Shown piece by piece: positions 31,745 through 38,566 of a DNA stretch of 38,566 nt. The stretch spans positions 1-38,566 of the forward strand of contig JADLHG010000028.1 of NCBI GenBank assembly GCA_020848905.1, given 5' to 3'. The first letter of the stretch is position 1; each line of letters starts with the position of its first letter. The notes below the pieces were generated by a model. The model did no database searches. It was given only the letters and a program-made list of their open reading frames with translations, and was not told the origin of the DNA. The translations under genes were made by a program, and so were the position numbers. This DNA is from Deltaproteobacteria bacterium. GTDB lineage: Bacteria > Myxococcota_A > Polyangia > GCA-2747355 > JADLHG01.

Positions 31745-32845
31745 GTGCAGATTCAAACGCTTCGAAAGTGGTCGGTCCCCGTCGGACCGCTCGCCGCGCT
31801 CATCGGCCTGGGCCTCGGGGGATGCCACGGGGAAGGCCCCGATCCGAGCCACAGCTCGCGCGCGCAGACCGCCTGCCAGTCCCAACGCGACTGCCCGCCG
31901 ACGGAGCTCTGCGGGCCTCAGGGGCTGTGCGTCCTCCCCGGCACGGCCGGCACCCCCACGCCGGGTTCGAACCCGACCCCGGCGCCCGCCCCGACGACGC
32001 CGCCCGCGCCGCCACCGCCTCCGGCCGCCGAAAACTGCACCAATAATAAGGACGACAACGGCGACGGAAAGATCGACTGCGCGGACGTGCAGTGCATGCG
32101 CGAGCCGGTCTGTCAGAAGGCCTCCGGCTGCCAGGGGAAGAACTGCCCCTGCGACATCCTGGCGCAGAACTGCGCGGCCCCGACCGACCGCTGCTGGCCC
32201 ATGGGTGTCGCGGCCTCCGACGGCGGCTGCTACGCCGCGGGGCAGGGCAGGCTCGGCGACCCCTGCATCGAGCCGCCCGTCAACGTGCCCAAGGCCTGCA
32301 GCAAGGGCCTGCTCTGCGTCGTGAGCAGCTCCGATCCGAAGGAGATGGTCGGCACCTGCCGGACGCTCTGCGGCACGGGCAAGCCCTGCCCGACGGGCTT
32401 CGACTGCCGGAAGCTGGACTTCGGCAGCGACGGCGCCTCGCTGAACTGGGGCGTGTGCGTCGTGACGCCGCCGCCGCCCCCGCCGCCCCCGCCGCCGCCC
32501 TGCGACCTCTTCAAGCAGAGCTGCACCGACGCCACCAAGATGTGCGCGCCGCAGGTGCACGCGCAGCCGAACCACTGCGTGCCCAAGGGCACCGTGAAGG
32601 AGAACGACCCCTGCGTCGGGATGGACGATTGCGGCCCGAAGCTGGTCTGCGTCACGCCCGCGGGCTACACGCCGGGCTCGATCTGGTTCGGCTTCGGCAA
32701 CGTCCGCGGAGGAAACTGCCTGCCGGCCTGCGCCCCCGGCCCGAAGAGCGGCTGCACGGGCACTGCCGTCTGCTCCCCGATCCTCGACGGGAGCCTCGGT
32801 GAACGGAAGGATCTGGGCGCCTGCTGGGACGGGAGCGCCCCTTAG
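31745..32845 (+). CDS. Cys-rich lipoprotein with a MopE-like metal-binding motif
   Basis: 366 aa from GTG 31745, fixed by the GAGGAGGAG just upstream. The lipobox is LGLGGC (Cys27). A Pro/Thr-rich linker leads to CTNNKDDNGDGKIDCADVQC, the C.N..DD.GDG.IDC.D..C motif found in MopE-type copper/calcium-binding and related myxobacterial surface proteins. Two Cys-rich modules follow, separated by a run of eleven prolines (around residue 245), which probably makes a rigid spacer. The second module includes CDLFKQSCTDATKMC and CVGMDDCGPKLVC. It is divergent from the sigma/FecR operon across a 149-base gap with an AT-rich dyad, so it could belong to that regulon (inference). Its end is three bases from a convergent stop. 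Confidence 0.75.
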   Translation: MQIQTLRKWSVPVGPLAALIGLGLGGCHGEGPDPSHSSRAQTACQSQRDCPPTELCGPQGLCVLPGTAGTPTPGSNPTPAPAPTTPPAPPPPPAAENCTNNKDDNGDGKIDCADVQCMREPVCQKASGCQGKNCPCDILAQNCAAPTDRCWPMGVAASDGGCYAAGQGRLGDPCIEPPVNVPKACSKGLLCVVSSSDPKEMVGTCRTLCGTGKPCPTGFDCRKLDFGSDGASLNWGVCVVTPPPPPPPPPPPCDLFKQSCTDATKMCAPQVHAQPNHCVPKGTVKENDPCVGMDDCGPKLVCVTPAGYTPGSIWFGFGNVRGGNCLPACAPGPKSGCTGTAVCSPILDGSLGERKDLGACWDGSAP

Positions 32846-32848
32846 CGT

Positions 32849-33064
32849 CTAATGTTGATGGGGCTCCTCGGCCCCTGCCCCGCCCTCGTCACCCATGTCG
32901 GCCGTGATCATGGCCAGCGTCTGGGCGCTCACCGAGTCCACGTTGGCCACGACCTCGCCGTCGGCGTCGAGCAGCCGCCAGATGAGCTGCTGGTTCTGCA
33001 CCACGGCGGCAAGGATCAGCTCGTCGTTCAGCGGAAGTTCGGCGACCAGGATTTCAGGCGTCAC
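32849..33064 (-). CDS. Small acidic hypothetical protein
   Basis: 71 aa, starting at GTG with GAGGTG about five bases upstream. The sequence begins TPEILVAELPLNDELILAAV and ends in an acidic, His-tipped tail (EEPHQH). It has predicted beta strands but no recognised domain, signal peptide or membrane segment. It lies 60 bases after the thioesterase gene on the same strand and could be the last gene of that transcript. The good ribosome site and the coding-like composition support it as a real gene. Confidence 0.6.
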   Translation of the reverse strand: MTPEILVAELPLNDELILAAVVQNQQLIWRLLDADGEVVANVDSVSAQTLAMITADMGDEGGAGAEEPHQH

Positions 33065-33124
33065 AAAGCACCTCGCGGTAGATTTGCAGGACCCCTACCA
33101 CGCGGCCAGCAAAGGAACAAGCGT

Positions 33125-33595
33125 TCACCGCCAGCCCTCGAGCTCCGCGATGCGCTCGCGCCAGAGCTCGGGCACGCTCGCCTTCTTTCCCGTGCCGTAG
33201 TCGAAGGCCACGATCACCCCGTCCCCCTCGGCCGCGATCCGCGCGAGCCGCTCGCTGTAGATGGCGTAGCGCATGGTGAAGCGGTCGTCGGCCAGCTCCG
33301 AGACGCGGATCCCCACCTGCACGCGGTCGGGGTAGCGCACCGGCGCCTTGAACCGGCACGAGGCCGAGGCCAGGATCGGCCCCACGCCCGTCGGGACGGC
33401 GACCGTGGCCTGCGCGGTCCCCTCGCTCGAGGGCACGACCAGGGCGCGCTCGAAGTAGGCGATGCGCGCGTGCTCGAAGTAGCGGAAGTAGACGGTGTTG
33501 TTCACGTGGGCGAAGGCGTCCATGTCGCCCCAGCCCACCACCACGGGAAGGATCACCTTGTAGTCGCTGAGCGCTTCGATCATGGCGCGCAGCAT
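33125..33595 (-). CDS. 4HBT-type (hotdog-fold) acyl-CoA thioesterase
   Basis: 156 aa. VVGWGDMDAFAHVNNTVYFRYFEHARI is split across the start of the hotdog fold; the key part is WGDMDAFAHVNN (22-33), in which the conserved Asp and HVNN belong to the YbgC/FadM-like thioesterase signature. The rest, ASCRFKAPVRYPDRVQVG and VIVAFDYGTGKK, fits the family. It should hydrolyse acyl-CoA thioesters in the cytoplasm; chain-length preference is unknown. ATG 33583 is an alternative start, and neither has a clear ribosome site. The gene follows the alpha/beta-hydrolase by 31 bases. Confidence 0.85.
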   Translation of the reverse strand: MLRAMIEALSDYKVILPVVVGWGDMDAFAHVNNTVYFRYFEHARIAYFERALVVPSSEGTAQATVAVPTGVGPILASASCRFKAPVRYPDRVQVGIRVSELADDRFTMRYAIYSERLARIAAEGDGVIVAFDYGTGKKASVPELWRERIAELEGWR

Positions 33596-33626
33596 GCCGC
33601 GAGGCTGCGCAGAGGTAAAGCGGGTC

Positions 33627-34634
33627 TCAAGGACGTGCGGCGCTCCGGAGTTCCTTCTGCCAGGCCACGTAGCGCCGGGCGACCATGCGGCCGGCGTAGC
33701 CCAAAAGCGACGGGGCCACGTGATCCACGAGCGGCACGCGGAAGACGCGCGCCTGTGGGATGGCGGAGGTGAGCGACCGGGTCATCTCCGTGCTGACGAG
33801 CTGGTCGAACTGCCCGCGGGCGACGGCCACGGGCAGGTCTCGCGGGATGCGCCGGAGCGAGCCGTGGTAGTGGCGGATCTTGGCCTGGAGCTGCTCCGGC
33901 CGCTTGACGTACTCCTCGGCCAGCATCCCGATGGACCAGATCTTCGACCCCCAGAAGAGCTTCCCGATGAGCGGCGCCGCGAGTCCCACGGCCAGGCGCT
34001 GCAGCCCGGAAGGCTCCACGCCGTCGCGCTGCCCGAAGGCGAGCGCCGTCAACACCTCCCGGAAGTTCGCCTTGGTGATGGTCTCGTTCCACCGCGGCCT
34101 GAGGCGGTCGAGGGCCTTCACCAGCGGCTCGTACGCGGCGTTCACCTTGGGCAGCGTCGCCTCGTCGCAGTAGGGCGCCCCGAGCATGAAGACCGACTTC
34201 ACCCGCTCCGGGTGGCGACCCGCGACCTCCTGCGCGACGAGCGCGCCGAGGCTGTAGCCGAAGAGGTGCGCTCGGCCGACCTTGAGGTCCTTGAGCACCG
34301 CGAGGACCTGCTGCCGGCCGTACGCCAGCCCGTCCTCGAAGACGGGGGGTCGCAGGTCCTTCGATCGTCCCACCCCCGGGTAGTCGAGGACCACGAACCG
34401 GTAGGCGGGCCCCAGCTCCTTCTGCAGGTGAGGAAGCATGGTGTCCCACTGCCGGTGGTTCCCGAAAGACGCCGGGATCAGCACCACCGTCTCGGGCCCG
34501 TCCCCCACCACGCGATACTGCCAGCGCTCGTTGCCCGCCACGAGCGGCGCCGGGGACGCCTGCTTGGCCAGCGCGGCGGCGGGCCCCAGGGCGAGCCAGC
34601 CCGCAACGAGCACGAGGACGCGGACGCGGAACAT
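33627..34634 (-). CDS. Secreted alpha/beta-hydrolase
   Basis: 335 aa from ATG 34634. The signal peptide (VLVLVAGWLALGPAAALA) is cleaved near residue 23-24. The hydrolase core includes VVLIPASFGNHRQWD, FVVLDYPGVGRS and the nucleophile elbow GYSLGA (126-131, Ser128), with a candidate Asp in ARGQFDQLVS and a His in LVDHVAPSL near the C-terminus. A helical cap lies in between (~150-260). It resembles general lipase/esterase-like hydrolases acting outside the cytoplasm. The frame extends back to a TTG at 34700, but the ATG gives the proper signal peptide. An AT-rich stretch (34703-34724) about 70 bases upstream may hold its promoter. Confidence 0.8.
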   Translation of the reverse strand: MFRVRVLVLVAGWLALGPAAALAKQASPAPLVAGNERWQYRVVGDGPETVVLIPASFGNHRQWDTMLPHLQKELGPAYRFVVLDYPGVGRSKDLRPPVFEDGLAYGRQQVLAVLKDLKVGRAHLFGYSLGALVAQEVAGRHPERVKSVFMLGAPYCDEATLPKVNAAYEPLVKALDRLRPRWNETITKANFREVLTALAFGQRDGVEPSGLQRLAVGLAAPLIGKLFWGSKIWSIGMLAEEYVKRPEQLQAKIRHYHGSLRRIPRDLPVAVARGQFDQLVSTEMTRSLTSAIPQARVFRVPLVDHVAPSLLGYAGRMVARRYVAWQKELRSAARP

Positions 34635-34702
34635 GTGGCGGCCATGGAGCACGTACCATGCCAGCCGGTACGGCCCCACGCCGTTCCATCGCCTATGCAA
34701 CC

Positions 34703-34724
34703 ATTTAATATTAGACGTGATATT
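34703..34724 (-). promoter_or_regulatory. AT-rich candidate promoter of the hydrolase/thioesterase genes
   Basis: The minus strand reads AATATCACGTCTAATATTAA here, with TAATAT as a possible -10 element, in otherwise GC-rich sequence 70-90 bases upstream of the hydrolase start. AATAT and ATATT also form a small dyad. No convincing -35 element was seen. Confidence 0.25.
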
Positions 34725-34818
34725 CCGGCGGCGGGGCCTGGCTGGGCAGTAGCTCCGAGGCGCGCGTGGCGGGTGTGACCAGTCGCCCGGTCCGAAGGGC
34801 GGCCTATCGAGCGGCGCC

Positions 34819-37083
34819 CTACGGAAAGAACGTCACGGCCGCGAGGGCCCGTCCCGGCTGCTGGAGGCGGTTGGCCTTCAGGCCGTAGCCGCTCAGCGTG
34901 AAGAGCACGTCCTCGAGGAGCAGGCTGCGCTGGATCGGCGCCGCGTGGGCCATGTACGCGGGCGCACGGCTGGAGCAGGAGCGCGTTCGCTCGCAGACCT
35001 TCTGGTACTGCGTCTCGACGAGGTCCCGATGCGAGATCCGGCCGAGCTCCACGAAGCCCGCCTGCTTGCCCACCTTGAAGAGCGCGAGGCCGTTGAAGCT
35101 CTGCTGCGTGTCCCGGTAGTTGTAGTAGCTGAGCGGGATGGCGAGCACGCCCTGCTTCGCGTCGTAGGTGAAGGCGTGGTGGTCGTTCTGCGAGGTGCTG
35201 TGCGAATAGCCCTCGCCGCCGAACTGAAAGCGGTGGTGGTGGCTGCGACGCGGCTCCTTGAAGTTGCTCACGTCGAAGATCTGCAGGTGCACGCCGCGCA
35301 CGCGTCCGTTCTCGTCGGCGTCCTGTCCGATGGTCAGCAGGTGGTCCTTGTCGAGCGGGTGGATGTAGCTCGAGAAGCCGTTCACCTTCAGCTCGCCCAC
35401 CACGCGCGGACTCTCGGGCTTCGAGAGGTCGAGCGTGTAGAGCGGGTCCGTCTGACGGAAGGTCACCACGTACCCCTTGTCGCCCATCATGCGCGCGGCG
35501 TAGATGCGCTCGCCGGGGGCGAGGCCGCGCACGGAGCCGACCACCTTCAGCTGGTTCGCCTCGGGGCGCAGCACGAAGACGCTGTTGCCGCCCTGACCGG
35601 CGGCGCCCGCCCACTGCGCCTCGGTCGTGGCCACGCGCAGGTGACCTTGGTACTCGCTCAGCGAGAACTGGTTCAGGAGCCAGCCCGGCACCGCGCCGCT
35701 CCCCTGATAGCGCACGTGCCCTCCGCCCTGCTCGCCGCGCAGCACGAAGCGGTGGAGCTGCGTCGTGGGCGCCGCGGGCGTGCTCCAGCCGTTCCAGAAG
35801 GCCTGGCCCGTGGCCACGTAGAGCGCATCCGTCGAGGCGTAGACCTGCATCCCGGCCGAGAGGACCCCGACGCTCTCGGTGCGCATCGGCCAGTCCAGAT
35901 CGAAGTGCGTCACGGTGAGCACGCCCAGCTGGCCCCCCGCCTTCGGCAGATAGAGCTCGCTGCAGCCGTGCAGCGCCACGGGGGCGCTCACCTGGCCGGC
36001 CGCGCTCACGGTGCGGAGCTGCGGCAGCGCGCGCAGGAGCTGCACCTTGGAGAGCGCGCGGCGGAGCTCGGACTTCAGGTGCGGTCGGTACTGGGCCTCG
36101 AGACGCTTCCACTCCGCCTCGTTGAGCTGCCAGGCCGGCTTGCGGAGCTGGACCTGCTGGAGCACGCGCTGGCCGCTCTGCCAGACCTCGGGGGGGAGCT
36201 GCAGCGCCGCCGAGGAGACCAGGTACACGTCGCCGCCGATCATGCGCCCCTGCAGCAGGTTCCCCTCGAGCTCGAACTGCTTCACGATCGCCGGCTGGGT
36301 GCGATCGCCGAGCTCGAGCACGGTGACGCGCGTCCCTTGATAGTAGGCGTGCTGCGGGTAATACGGCGGACGCGCCAGGGCGGGCCGCGCGTGACGCAGC
36401 CGCAGCCCCTGCAGAGACGGCTGGCGCGGCGTCGGCCACGGACTCGGCTGATAACGAACCACCGCCGAGAAGACGGCGAGGCGGTTCCCTTTCAGAAAGA
36501 GCTGCGTCGGGCGCGCGTCGGCGAGCTTCACCCGCGCCACCACGTTCGTCCGGTCGGCGGGCCAGCTCTTCAGGATCAGCAGCTCCTGCCCGTAGACGGT
36601 GTAGATGAACTTCCCATCGGTCTTCACCATGTCCGACTCGTCCACGCCCACCTCTTGCACGTTGGTGCTGGTGTGGCTCCTCGGTCCATCCTGCTCGCGA
36701 ACAGCCCCCGACTTGGCCGTCGCGGCTCCCCCGAGCGGGCCCGCCGGCGCGGCGCCCTGCGCGGCGGGACGGGCCTCGTCACTCCGCGACCGCAGCCCGT
36801 CCAGCACCGGCGCCACCCGCCCCAGCCGCCCTCGCATCGCCGGACGCGGGTAGTGGTAGTAGAAGGCGTTGCGGTGGAGGAGCTGCGGCACGAGGAGCTC
36901 CACGAGCCGCTCTCGCACGGCCTGGCAGCTTCCCGCGGGGCGGAGCGCCTCGACCGCCGGTGCGCTGCCGCTGGCCTGGGCCTTCGGGCGAGGCACGGCC
37001 GCCGAGGCGACGACGAGGACCGCCAGGGCAAGGCGCCGAAGGCTGAACTTCCGACGGGGCATCTTCCGGAACGTGCTCTGCAT
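34819..37083 (-). CDS. Secreted beta-propeller-domain protein (Beta_propel family)
   Basis: About 754 aa from ATG 37083, with GAGAGG nine bases upstream; ATGs at 37092 and 37107 are alternatives. A signal peptide (LALAVLVVASAAV) is followed by a ~100-residue Ala/Pro-rich stretch and then TNVQEVGVDESDMVKTDGKF (140-159), the hallmark opening of the secreted Beta_propel family (PF09826-type). Propeller strands continue throughout: YTVYGQELLILKSW, GRMIGGDVYLVSS, MYASTDALYVATG-like segments, YVVTFRQTDPLYTLDLSKPE and DHLLTIGQDADENGR. Members are extracytoplasmic and poorly characterised. A charged helical insertion (~330-365) is seen in the middle. The C-terminus ends abruptly after LSGYGLKANRL. 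No catalytic site was recognised. Confidence 0.8.
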   Translation of the reverse strand: MQSTFRKMPRRKFSLRRLALAVLVVASAAVPRPKAQASGSAPAVEALRPAGSCQAVRERLVELLVPQLLHRNAFYYHYPRPAMRGRLGRVAPVLDGLRSRSDEARPAAQGAAPAGPLGGAATAKSGAVREQDGPRSHTSTNVQEVGVDESDMVKTDGKFIYTVYGQELLILKSWPADRTNVVARVKLADARPTQLFLKGNRLAVFSAVVRYQPSPWPTPRQPSLQGLRLRHARPALARPPYYPQHAYYQGTRVTVLELGDRTQPAIVKQFELEGNLLQGRMIGGDVYLVSSAALQLPPEVWQSGQRVLQQVQLRKPAWQLNEAEWKRLEAQYRPHLKSELRRALSKVQLLRALPQLRTVSAAGQVSAPVALHGCSELYLPKAGGQLGVLTVTHFDLDWPMRTESVGVLSAGMQVYASTDALYVATGQAFWNGWSTPAAPTTQLHRFVLRGEQGGGHVRYQGSGAVPGWLLNQFSLSEYQGHLRVATTEAQWAGAAGQGGNSVFVLRPEANQLKVVGSVRGLAPGERIYAARMMGDKGYVVTFRQTDPLYTLDLSKPESPRVVGELKVNGFSSYIHPLDKDHLLTIGQDADENGRVRGVHLQIFDVSNFKEPRRSHHHRFQFGGEGYSHSTSQNDHHAFTYDAKQGVLAIPLSYYNYRDTQQSFNGLALFKVGKQAGFVELGRISHRDLVETQYQKVCERTRSCSSRAPAYMAHAAPIQRSLLLEDVLFTLSGYGLKANRLQQPGRALAAVTFFP

Positions 37084-37460
37084 GGCGGCCATCCTCTCGC
37101 TCGGCATCGGTGAAGCCGATGGCCTTATGAACGAGGAGGAGCGGCGAAGGGTCTACGGGATCACCGCCGCCTCGCGGCGCCCCAGGAGGCCGCGTCCCAT
37201 CTGGTCCCGGCAGCCAGGGGTGCGCACGTTCGTCCACACGGGCCGCACCGCCATGGCCAGGGTGGCTTCGCGTGGCCACCGGCGTGACGCCAGGCAGGTC
37301 GCAGGGGCGAAGCGGTGATCATCACACGGACAATTTCCGGCCGCGGCAAGGCCCGGCGTGCGCGAGATGGCGGGGTTCGGTCGGTAGATCCTGGCGCGGC
37401 CGTTGCACAGCCACGGTCACAGACGATGCGCCCGGCGCGTCCGCACGAGGGAGACCCGCA
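37084..37460. other. Divergent intergenic region (377 bases)
   Basis: This separates the beta-propeller gene from the secreted protein at 37461. Three small inverted repeats lie in it (37261-37325). A 63-codon Arg-rich frame from about 37129 lacks a ribosome site and is not called a gene. No promoter could be assigned with confidence. Confidence 0.5.
37261..37325. promoter_or_regulatory. Cluster of three short inverted repeats
   Basis: GGTGGC/GCCACC (37261-37266, 37275-37280), GGCGTGACGCC (37281-37291) and GTGATCATCAC (37315-37325) occur within 65 bases, ending 135 bases before the start of the secreted protein gene. The last looks like a short operator half-site pair. Short GC-rich palindromes occur by chance, so support is modest. 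Confidence 0.3.
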
Positions 37461-38291
37461 ATGAAACGCTCTTGGTCACGAAGGACAGGCCTGGTCGTGT
37501 GCCTGACGGCGCTGCTCGGCGCTCTGCCCGCAGCGGCCCGCGTCGTAGACGTCCGGGGCTCGGGCGTGCCGCTGAAGGACCTGCCGAGCGGCCTCCAGCG
37601 TTTCGTGCGGAACGTGGTTCGCCTCATGCCTCTGGCCCGCGAACAGGTGCGGACCCTGGACGCCCTCCCGCTCGGGCAGAAACATGGCGCGCACAACAGC
37701 GTCGCCTGGTCCCCGCTCCTCGCCATCCGGAACGCCTTCAGCTGGGCTCGCGCGGACGTGGCGGCCAAGGACACCGGCGCGAGCAACGAGCTACCGGGTG
37801 CGAAGCGCACGAACTACTACGGGGGCGGCAAGAACGGCCTCGTGAGCCTCCTCGGCTGGACGCAGACGGGAGACGTCGGCGCCGGACGGCGACCCGCCGT
37901 GACCTTCGAGAGCGCTGACATGGTGCGCCCCGGCTACGTGCGCTCCGTCGGCACCTACACCATTCCGAACGACTTCAGTACCGCGCCGGACGGGCGCCGC
38001 TACATCGCCCAGCACAAGGGTCGCCTGGAGGCCGTGCCGCTGACCGACGAGGCGGCCCGCGCGCTCGGCGTCCCGGCGGGGGAGTGGCTGGCCAAGCACA
38101 CCGTCTTCGTCAGCCGCTCGATGGCGGACGGCAGCGGGCGCTTCGAGCCCGCCTACAAGCGCGTGAGCTACTACGTGCCGGGCGTGGCGGACCCGACCTG
38201 CAGCGTGCACGTGATCGAGGCTCCGGAGCAGCTCGCCCTCGTGGACCGGGTCTTCAAGGATCAGGTACGCGCGGCGCTGACCGCTCGCTAG
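37461..38291 (+). CDS. Secreted protein of unknown function
   Basis: 276 aa. The signal peptide (LVVCLTALLGALPAAA) is cleaved near residue 26. The mature protein starts with RVVDVRGSGVPLKDLPSGLQ and contains NYYGGGKNGLVSLLGWTQTG, SADMVRPGYVRSVGTYTIP and YVPGVADPTCSVHVIEAPEQ. No known family was recognised, and only a single cysteine is visible in the mature part. The ATG at 37461 has GAGGGAG about seven bases upstream. It converges on a sigma-factor gene with a four-base overlap of stops. A periplasmic or extracellular location is all that can be inferred. Confidence 0.7.
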   Translation: MKRSWSRRTGLVVCLTALLGALPAAARVVDVRGSGVPLKDLPSGLQRFVRNVVRLMPLAREQVRTLDALPLGQKHGAHNSVAWSPLLAIRNAFSWARADVAAKDTGASNELPGAKRTNYYGGGKNGLVSLLGWTQTGDVGAGRRPAVTFESADMVRPGYVRSVGTYTIPNDFSTAPDGRRYIAQHKGRLEAVPLTDEAARALGVPAGEWLAKHTVFVSRSMADGSGRFEPAYKRVSYYVPGVADPTCSVHVIEAPEQLALVDRVFKDQVRAALTAR

Positions 38292-38566
38292 ACCGAAGGG
38301 GTCTCGAGCGTGGCCACGATCTTCGCCAGCTTCTCCCGCGTCTTGAACTTGCGGCTGTAGACCGTCCCGATCCGGACCCCCAGCTCGGCCGCGAGGTCCA
38401 CCGGGGCTTGTTCCTCTGCGTAGCAGGCGGCGAGGAAGTCCCTCTCCTCCCGCGTGAGCGCCGAGAGCGCACGACGCGCCAGCTCGGCCGACTGCCGCGT
38501 CTCGAGCTCCTGGTCGGGTGCGCGCCGGTCCACGAGCCACCGCTCCGGTAGCTCCAGATCCTCCAG
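38288..38566 (-). CDS. Sigma-70-family RNA polymerase sigma factor, C-terminal part (partial)
   Basis: The frame is open to the right edge, so the 5' part is missing. The visible 92 residues contain sigma region 4: ARRALSALTREERDFLAACY followed by the helix-turn-helix PVDLAAELGVRIGTVYSRKF, and then KTREKLAKIV. This is the -35-binding domain of ECF-like sigma factors. A GTG at 38533 lies inside the frame, but the coding pattern continues upstream of it (LEDLELPERWLVD), so it is not taken as the start. Its stop overlaps that of the convergent secreted protein gene. Confidence 0.8.
   Translation of the reverse strand: MEDLELPERWLVDRRAPDQELETRQSAELARRALSALTREERDFLAACYAEEQAPVDLAAELGVRIGTVYSRKFKTREKLAKIVATLETPSV

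Noticed and set aside
31963-31974. GGGTTCGAACCC, resembling a tRNA T-arm
   Set aside because: It is inside the lipoprotein coding sequence (encoding Gly-Ser-Asn-Pro) and no acceptor, D or anticodon stem surrounds it.
37129-37318. Arg-rich small frame MNEEERRRVYG...
   Set aside because: It has no ribosome site and its composition matches shadow frames. It lies in the divergent promoter region.

Overview
The window is GC-rich chromosomal DNA, most likely from a myxobacterium or relative (Myxococcota). This is inferred from gene content: a Hanks-type kinase with a C-terminal transmembrane helix, about a dozen secreted lipoproteins with Asp/Gly/Pro-rich linkers after the lipobox, Cys-rich repeats fused to NHL propellers, a MYXO-CTERM-like C-terminus, eukaryote-like somatomedin B domains, and very compact gene spacing. 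No rRNA, tRNA, CRISPR array, prophage structural genes or replication origin was seen. About 33 genes are supported, including a partial gene at each edge.

Left part (1-7017, all minus strand): the end of an IS3-family insertion sequence, then a surface-protein cluster read toward it. In transcription order this is a LamG-fold protein, an intact tailspike-like beta-helix protein, an FG-GAP propeller lipoprotein with a MYXO-CTERM-like tail, and a second beta-helix paralog. The IS interrupted the last gene, and its first three bases (TGA) now serve as that gene's stop codon.

Middle-left (7330-16046, plus): a glycoside-hydrolase lipoprotein with an inserted discoidin domain, then a tight four-gene set of transmembrane Ser/Thr kinase, exported TPR/coiled-coil membrane protein and two paralogous Cys-rich/NHL lipoproteins. 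This looks like an envelope-sensing kinase module. An M48 protease with a TerB-like domain (minus) converges on it and diverges from a lipoprotein with two somatomedin B domains. A small protein resembling a decayed kinase N-lobe and a RAYT-type transposase follow.

Centre (20665-25883): two lipoproteins, an EamA transporter, a DTW-domain tRNA modification enzyme translationally coupled to greB, a CBS protein behind msrB, and a small DUF2924-like gene. A 110-base palindrome-dense segment lies between the last two.

Right part (25900-38566): an esterase lipoprotein and a two-domain FKBP lipoprotein follow a tightly overlapping operon of outer-membrane-like protein, ECF sigma factor, FecR/PEGA/TPR anti-sigma-like protein and Cys-rich lipoprotein. 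This is a FecR-type signalling unit with no TonB receptor. Beyond it are a MopE-motif lipoprotein, a thioesterase/hydrolase group, a secreted beta-propeller protein, an unrecognised secreted protein and the 3' end of another sigma factor.

The best candidates for undescribed systems are the kinase/TPR/NHL operon, the FecR-PEGA-TPR sigma operon and the signal-less tailspike-like cluster. All seven convergent gene pairs end within 20 bases of each other or overlap.
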